A stretch of DNA of 64,000 bases. Source: Chitinophagales bacterium (GTDB lineage Bacteria > Bacteroidota > Bacteroidia > Chitinophagales > Saprospiraceae). Below, piece after piece: positions 60,110 through 64,000 of the stretch. The stretch is taken from contig JAAFJN010000014.1 in the NCBI GenBank assembly GCA_013298845.1, forward strand, positions 1 to 64,000. Direction: 5' to 3'. The position numbers and the translations under genes were made by a program. The notes under the pieces were generated by a model. That model searched no databases. It had not been told where the DNA came from and saw nothing but the letters and a program-made list of their open reading frames with translations. How positions within the stretch are numbered: the stretch's first letter is position 1; each line of letters opens with the position of its first letter.

Positions 60110-61729
60110 ATGTCCGAACAACCGTCTAACTCCAAAAACAACATCAGGCTTCCTCTCCTATTAGCACTTACGCTGGCCGTGGGTATGTTCATCGGGCAAC
60201 AGTTGCCCCGTAGCAGTCGGCATTTCAAATCTAATTTGGAACAAACCAATTCCGGCTCCGTCATGGACGAAATCATGCAGTTTGTAAAAGCCCGTTACGT
60301 GGATACCGTTGATATCAACAGTATTAAAGACAAGGCCATCCGCAACTTGCTCGACCAACTTGATCCGCACTCCATTTATATTACGCCCGAAGAAGCCGCC
60401 TCGGTGGACGAAGACATGAAAGGTGGTTTTGATGGCATTGGTATTGAGTTTATTATGCTTGACGATACCATTCAGGTCGTTACGCCCCTGCCCGGTGGCC
60501 CCTGCGAAAGCGCCGGTGTACTGGCGGGTGATAAAATTGTCAGTATCAACGACACTGTGGTGGCCAATGTCAAAATTGAAAACGGCAAAATTTACAAAAT
60601 GCTCCGGGGGCAAAAAGGTACCGAGGTAAAATTGGGCATCGTGCGGGGAAATGACAAAACCGTTCGCGATTTTAAAGTTTTCCGCGACCGGATTCCCGTC
60701 AACAGCGTCGAATCGGCTTATATGATGACCGAAAACACCGCTTACGTGAAAGTCAACCGTTTTACGGCCAAAACTTACACCGAATTTATGGAAGCCATTC
60801 GGCCATTAGCCGAAGAAAAAGGGATGCGCAACCTCGTGATTGACCTGCGCGGCAACCCCGGCGGCTACCTCGAAGAAGCCACTCAAATGCTCAGCCAGTT
60901 TTTCCCCGAAGACAAACTATTGGTCTACACCGAAGGCCGCACCGACAGCCGCCAGGAGTACAAAAGCAGCGGTCGCGCTCGTTTCAATATCCAGCAAGTG
61001 GCCATTTTAATTGATGAGGGTTCGGCCTCCGCCAGCGAAATTGTAGCCGGGGCCATTCAGGACCACGACCGGGGCTGGGTGATCGGGCGGCGTTCCTTTG
61101 GCAAAGGATTGGTGCAGGAAGAATACCCGTTGTCCAATCAGGGCCGTTTGCGCCTGACCATTGCCCGTTATTTTACCCCCAGCGGTCGCTGCATCCAAAG
61201 GGTGTATAAAGGCAACAAAAACTACGACCACGAAGAAAGTTCCCGCCTGCAATCGGGGGAACTCACCGACGCCTCTAAAATTAAAATTGAAGATACCACC
61301 AAATACTACACCGGTATGGGCCGCATTGTGTACAGCGGCGGTGGCATCACGCCCGATGTGTTTATACCGCTGGATACCACGTATTTTAATGGGTTGTTTA
61401 ACGAAATGAACAAACATTTGCCCCAATTCATTTCCCGCTGGTTAGAGCAGAACAAAAGCACGGTTCCCGCCGATGAACAGCAGTTTATTCAAAACTACCA
61501 ACCCTCCGACGACGTGGTGGAAGCCTTGGTACAATACGTGGAAAAACACGGTGCCAAACGCGATGCGCGTCAGTTACTGGCCGGGAAAGCCGAAATAAAA
61601 CTGCGCATGAAGGCCCGCATCGCCCGGATTATGTTTGGTGACAATGCCCAGTTTAAGGTCATCAACGCCAGTGACCCGGCCATTGATAAGGCATTGCAAT
61701 TGATAAATAGCGGGGCGGCTTTGAAATAA
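60110..61729 (+). CDS. S41-family C-terminal processing peptidase
   Basis: The protein has 539 residues. An N-terminal membrane anchor (LPLLLALTLAVGMFIGQQL) is followed by the N-terminal helical domain and a PDZ domain (GGFDGIGIEFIMLDDTIQVVTPLPGGPCESAGVLAGDKI). The peptidase core has catalytic Ser307 in G-S-A-S-A-S-E, Lys332 in S-F-G-K-G and Gln336. The 25-residue Ser-Lys spacing is that of CtpA/Prc. A C-terminal helical extension of about 150 residues follows. It acts in the periplasm, anchored to the inner membrane; substrates are unknown. Confidence 0.93.
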   Translation: MSEQPSNSKNNIRLPLLLALTLAVGMFIGQQLPRSSRHFKSNLEQTNSGSVMDEIMQFVKARYVDTVDINSIKDKAIRNLLDQLDPHSIYITPEEAASVDEDMKGGFDGIGIEFIMLDDTIQVVTPLPGGPCESAGVLAGDKIVSINDTVVANVKIENGKIYKMLRGQKGTEVKLGIVRGNDKTVRDFKVFRDRIPVNSVESAYMMTENTAYVKVNRFTAKTYTEFMEAIRPLAEEKGMRNLVIDLRGNPGGYLEEATQMLSQFFPEDKLLVYTEGRTDSRQEYKSSGRARFNIQQVAILIDEGSASASEIVAGAIQDHDRGWVIGRRSFGKGLVQEEYPLSNQGRLRLTIARYFTPSGRCIQRVYKGNKNYDHEESSRLQSGELTDASKIKIEDTTKYYTGMGRIVYSGGGITPDVFIPLDTTYFNGLFNEMNKHLPQFISRWLEQNKSTVPADEQQFIQNYQPSDDVVEALVQYVEKHGAKRDARQLLAGKAEIKLRMKARIARIMFGDNAQFKVINASDPAIDKALQLINSGAALK

Positions 61730-61737
61730 GGTTAAAA

Positions 61738-61798
61738 GGTTTAATAAAAATGGGCATTTGTCATCGTAATGATGACAAATGCCCATTTTTATTAAACC
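61738..61798. terminator. Perfect 28-bp inverted repeat, bidirectional terminator
   Basis: The arms 61738-61765 and 61771-61798 are exact reverse complements with a 5-nt loop (GTAAT). The stem contains ATTTTTATT, giving T-rich ends in both directions. It lies between the convergent protease and TPR genes. Confidence 0.88.
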
Positions 61799-61819
61799 CG
61801 AAAGTAATACTTAACGGTA

Positions 61820-63148
61820 CTATTTAAAATACGGACCTGCTACCTGGCCACCACCTTTTACCTTATCAATCCGCGTTTTGAACTCTTTTACCAATTCCAA
61901 CTCGTCTTTGCGAGAGAAAATCTCAGACAAGGCGATGAGGGTGTTCAAATCGTTGGGATCGAGGCTTTCGGCTTTTTTGAAGTGTGGCAATGCCTGGTCA
62001 AACAAAACCGTAATTTTATCTTTCAACGTGTTGTATTTTTTCATACCGGCGCTGGAAAAATCTTCCGGCATGGCATTCAGTTCCTGCGTCAACAAGGCTG
62101 CTTTGTTATAAAACAGTGCACCCATTGAATACGGAGCGGTTGCGTTTTTAGGATCCAACTTGGCCGCATCGGTGTAATACTTCACCGCCTGATCGAAGTA
62201 TTCGGTGGCTTTTGTTTCATTTTTAGCGGTCAATTCGCGTTGGTACAAGTTATCGTACACATTACCCAATGTTACGTAAAGGCTTACGTTGGTGGGTTCT
62301 TTTTCAATGGCCGATTTCAGACTGCCGGTCAATTCGTCCAATTTACCTTTTGCGAGGTAGGTATTAATTTCATCGAACAACAAAGAAGCGTCGTTCGGAT
62401 GGGCTTTACGGCCTTCTTTCAGGAAAACTTCGGCGGCAGCCGTGTCTTTCATGGCCAATTTGGCGCGGTACAAACCACTGTAAATTTCGGGTTTAGCGTC
62501 ACCGGCTTTGTAAATTTTTTCGTAGAACTGAAGCGCAATGTCATTTTTACCCGCTGCGGCTGCGGCCAAAGCCGTGATGTACAACTGGTTATCGTATTGT
62601 GCTTTATCGTCCAATGCACTTTTTTTGTCGTTGGCCTTTAAAATATCGTGGGCCAACAGCGCAGCATTAAAAGCGTTGTAGGCTTTTTCGTACTGTTCTT
62701 TTTCAAACTTGCCGACACCAATATTAATGACACTGGCCTGCACGGCATTAATTCCTTTCACCGCATCCGCCTTTTGGTATTTTTTTACGTCGGGCAGTTC
62801 GTACGCCATTTTGTAGGCCGTAAATGCTTCGAGGGCATCATTATCGCCGCTGTAAATTGGCGCTTTGCCAGTAACGGCCGATTGCGCTTCTTCCTTTTGC
62901 AAAATAGTGGCATAAATATCGCCGCGTGTAATGAGGGCCGTAGCCGAAGATTTCACATCGTCAAATTTAAACGCCTCGTCAATTTTTTGTTTGGCTTCGG
63001 TCAATTTATCGCCGTTATTAGCCGCATCAATATTATAACTGGTTAATGCTTTACCGGCGCTTTTGGCCAGTTTAGCACCTTCTTCCTGCGCCTGAGCAAC
63101 AGAAATGGAGAACAAGAGGGCTGCAAGAGCAACAAGTGTTTTTTTCAT
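61820..63148 (-). CDS. Exported TPR-repeat protein
   Basis: The protein has 442 residues with a signal peptide (MKKTLVALAALLFSISVAQAQ). Several TPR units are visible across the mature part (QYEKAYNAFNAALLAHDI; NDIALQFYEKIYKAGDAKPEIYSGLYRAKL; VSLYVTLGNVYDN; ATEYFDQAVKYYTDAAKLDPKNATAPYSMGALFYNKA). Periplasmic TPR proteins of this size are common scaffolds in Bacteroidota. The partner is unknown. Confidence 0.87.
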   Translation of the reverse strand: MKKTLVALAALLFSISVAQAQEEGAKLAKSAGKALTSYNIDAANNGDKLTEAKQKIDEAFKFDDVKSSATALITRGDIYATILQKEEAQSAVTGKAPIYSGDNDALEAFTAYKMAYELPDVKKYQKADAVKGINAVQASVINIGVGKFEKEQYEKAYNAFNAALLAHDILKANDKKSALDDKAQYDNQLYITALAAAAAGKNDIALQFYEKIYKAGDAKPEIYSGLYRAKLAMKDTAAAEVFLKEGRKAHPNDASLLFDEINTYLAKGKLDELTGSLKSAIEKEPTNVSLYVTLGNVYDNLYQRELTAKNETKATEYFDQAVKYYTDAAKLDPKNATAPYSMGALFYNKAALLTQELNAMPEDFSSAGMKKYNTLKDKITVLFDQALPHFKKAESLDPNDLNTLIALSEIFSRKDELELVKEFKTRIDKVKGGGQVAGPYFK

Positions 63149-63372
63149 GTGTAAAGAAAAAAGAATGATTTGTGTTAAATGCCCGAAAAACGATGGCTTC
63201 CCGGGGATAGTATATGAATAAGACGAAGGTTAAACCGAAATATTATTAATGGGTCGTTAATGCCCCAAAATACAATTGCGCATTTAAATCGTCTTTTGCC
63301 GCAAAGTTCTGCTTTATCTTGGTAAAGATTCACCGCCAATGCGATAAATTTGCGCCACTATTGATATTTTTT

Positions 63373-63978
63373 ATGGAACAAGTGCTTCAGAATACAAAAT
63401 TGGGCCTTAAACTGCCCTCCGACCCCCGATGGGTCAATATGGCGGAAATGGATTTGGGCGAAATCCTGACCGATCACGCGTATTGCGAACAAAAAGCCGC
63501 GACGGCGTGCATTACTTTAATTCAGGCTTATCCCGAACGGATTGAACTGGTGGAAGAGTTGGCCCCCGTTGTGACCGAAGAATGGGGCCATTTCAGAATG
63601 GTGCTGATGGAATTAAAAAAAAGAAACCTCCAATTGGGCCGCCAACGCAAAGATGAATACGTCAACGAACTCCTGAAATTTCAGAAAAAAGGACTTTCCC
63701 GCGAAGAAGCCCTGCTCGAACGCCTACTCACCTGCGCGCTCATCGAGGCCCGCAGTTGCGAACGGTTCCGGCTACTATCGCTCCATTGCTCCGATGGTGA
63801 CCTCCGCGAATGGTACCACAAATTTATGGTCGCCGAAGCCAGTCATTATAAAATGTTCATCGGACTCGCCGAAGCGTACTTTGGCAAAGAAAAAACCTGG
63901 GCGCGTTGGCAAGAATACCTCCTCTACGAAGCCTCCATCATGGACACCCTCGAACTTCGTGGCGACCGAATGCATTAG
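63373..63978 (+). CDS. miaE: tRNA-(ms2io6A37) hydroxylase-like di-iron protein (MiaE family)
   Basis: The protein has 201 residues from the ATG at 63373; a TTG further upstream is unlikely. Di-iron ligands of the ferritin-like four-helix bundle are visible as an early E in DHAYCEQKAA, E-E-W-G-H-F, E-A-R-S-C-E-R-F and E-A-S-H-Y. These match MiaE. MiaE hydroxylates the isopentenyl side chain of 2-methylthio-adenosine 37 in tRNA. Its usual partners (miaA/miaB) are not in the window. Confidence 0.85.
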   Translation: MEQVLQNTKLGLKLPSDPRWVNMAEMDLGEILTDHAYCEQKAATACITLIQAYPERIELVEELAPVVTEEWGHFRMVLMELKKRNLQLGRQRKDEYVNELLKFQKKGLSREEALLERLLTCALIEARSCERFRLLSLHCSDGDLREWYHKFMVAEASHYKMFIGLAEAYFGKEKTWARWQEYLLYEASIMDTLELRGDRMH

Positions 63979-64000
63979 GAAGGGTTTTTAAGGGTTTTTA

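Overview
The window looks like the chromosome of a Bacteroidota bacterium, most likely a Saprospiraceae-type (Haliscomenobacter/Lewinella-like) organism. The grounds are: several very large secreted proteins with type IX secretion (T9SS) sorting domains; an arginine operon using the transcarbamylase that acts on N-acylated ornithine (argF'); an ECF sigma factor paired with a very large membrane-anchored partner; no Shine-Dalgarno-type leaders; and promoters of the Bacteroidetes form TTTG-N20/21-TAnnTTTG. No tRNA, rRNA, CRISPR array, transposase or phage gene was seen.

Layout. 1-5187 (minus): a giant secreted protein whose C-terminus lies outside the window, preceded by a small exported protein and a lipoprotein. 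5626-11912: a secreted NTF2-like protein, an HTH regulator, a T9SS cargo protein and a divergent helical protein of unknown function. 11875-21214 (minus): a complete arginine operon, GNAT-argG-argC-argD-argF'-argB-argE-argH-GNAT. The two GNAT genes are paralogues at the two ends. The operon is preceded by a leader of about 430 nt that encodes an arginine-containing 44-codon peptide. 21356-28920 (minus): HAD phosphatase, two envelope-lipid/polysaccharide membrane proteins, an NFU Fe-S scaffold, a beta-CASP nuclease, a trans-sulfuration enzyme and an unknown protein. 29210-32389: a VPS10/BNR beta-propeller protein. 32399-36879: two overlapping P-loop ATPase genes, one with eight Sel1/TPR-like repeats. 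This pair is bracketed by two almost identical palindromic elements armed with heptanucleotide repeats. 36884-39618: sigma/anti-sigma pair. 39906-51940: SixA-like phosphatase, a 3492-residue repeat protein with a type B T9SS domain, and an esterase. 52293-55976: rpsL-rpsG-fusA. 56103-63978: a second T9SS cargo/helical-protein divergent pair, lipoprotein, Lrp regulator, S41 protease, TPR protein and MiaE-like hydroxylase.

The points that look least described are: (1) the two-ATPase cassette between matching palindromes; (2) the arginine leader peptide and long leader; (3) a family of about 480-residue helical proteins with an SxxHNR motif, found twice, each time divergent from a T9SS cargo gene; (4) the paired GNAT enzymes with a conserved CxxC...CxC tail; and (5) period-7 repeat palindromes of unrelated sequence but the same architecture in three intergenic regions. 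All family names come from reading motifs. No database search was possible.
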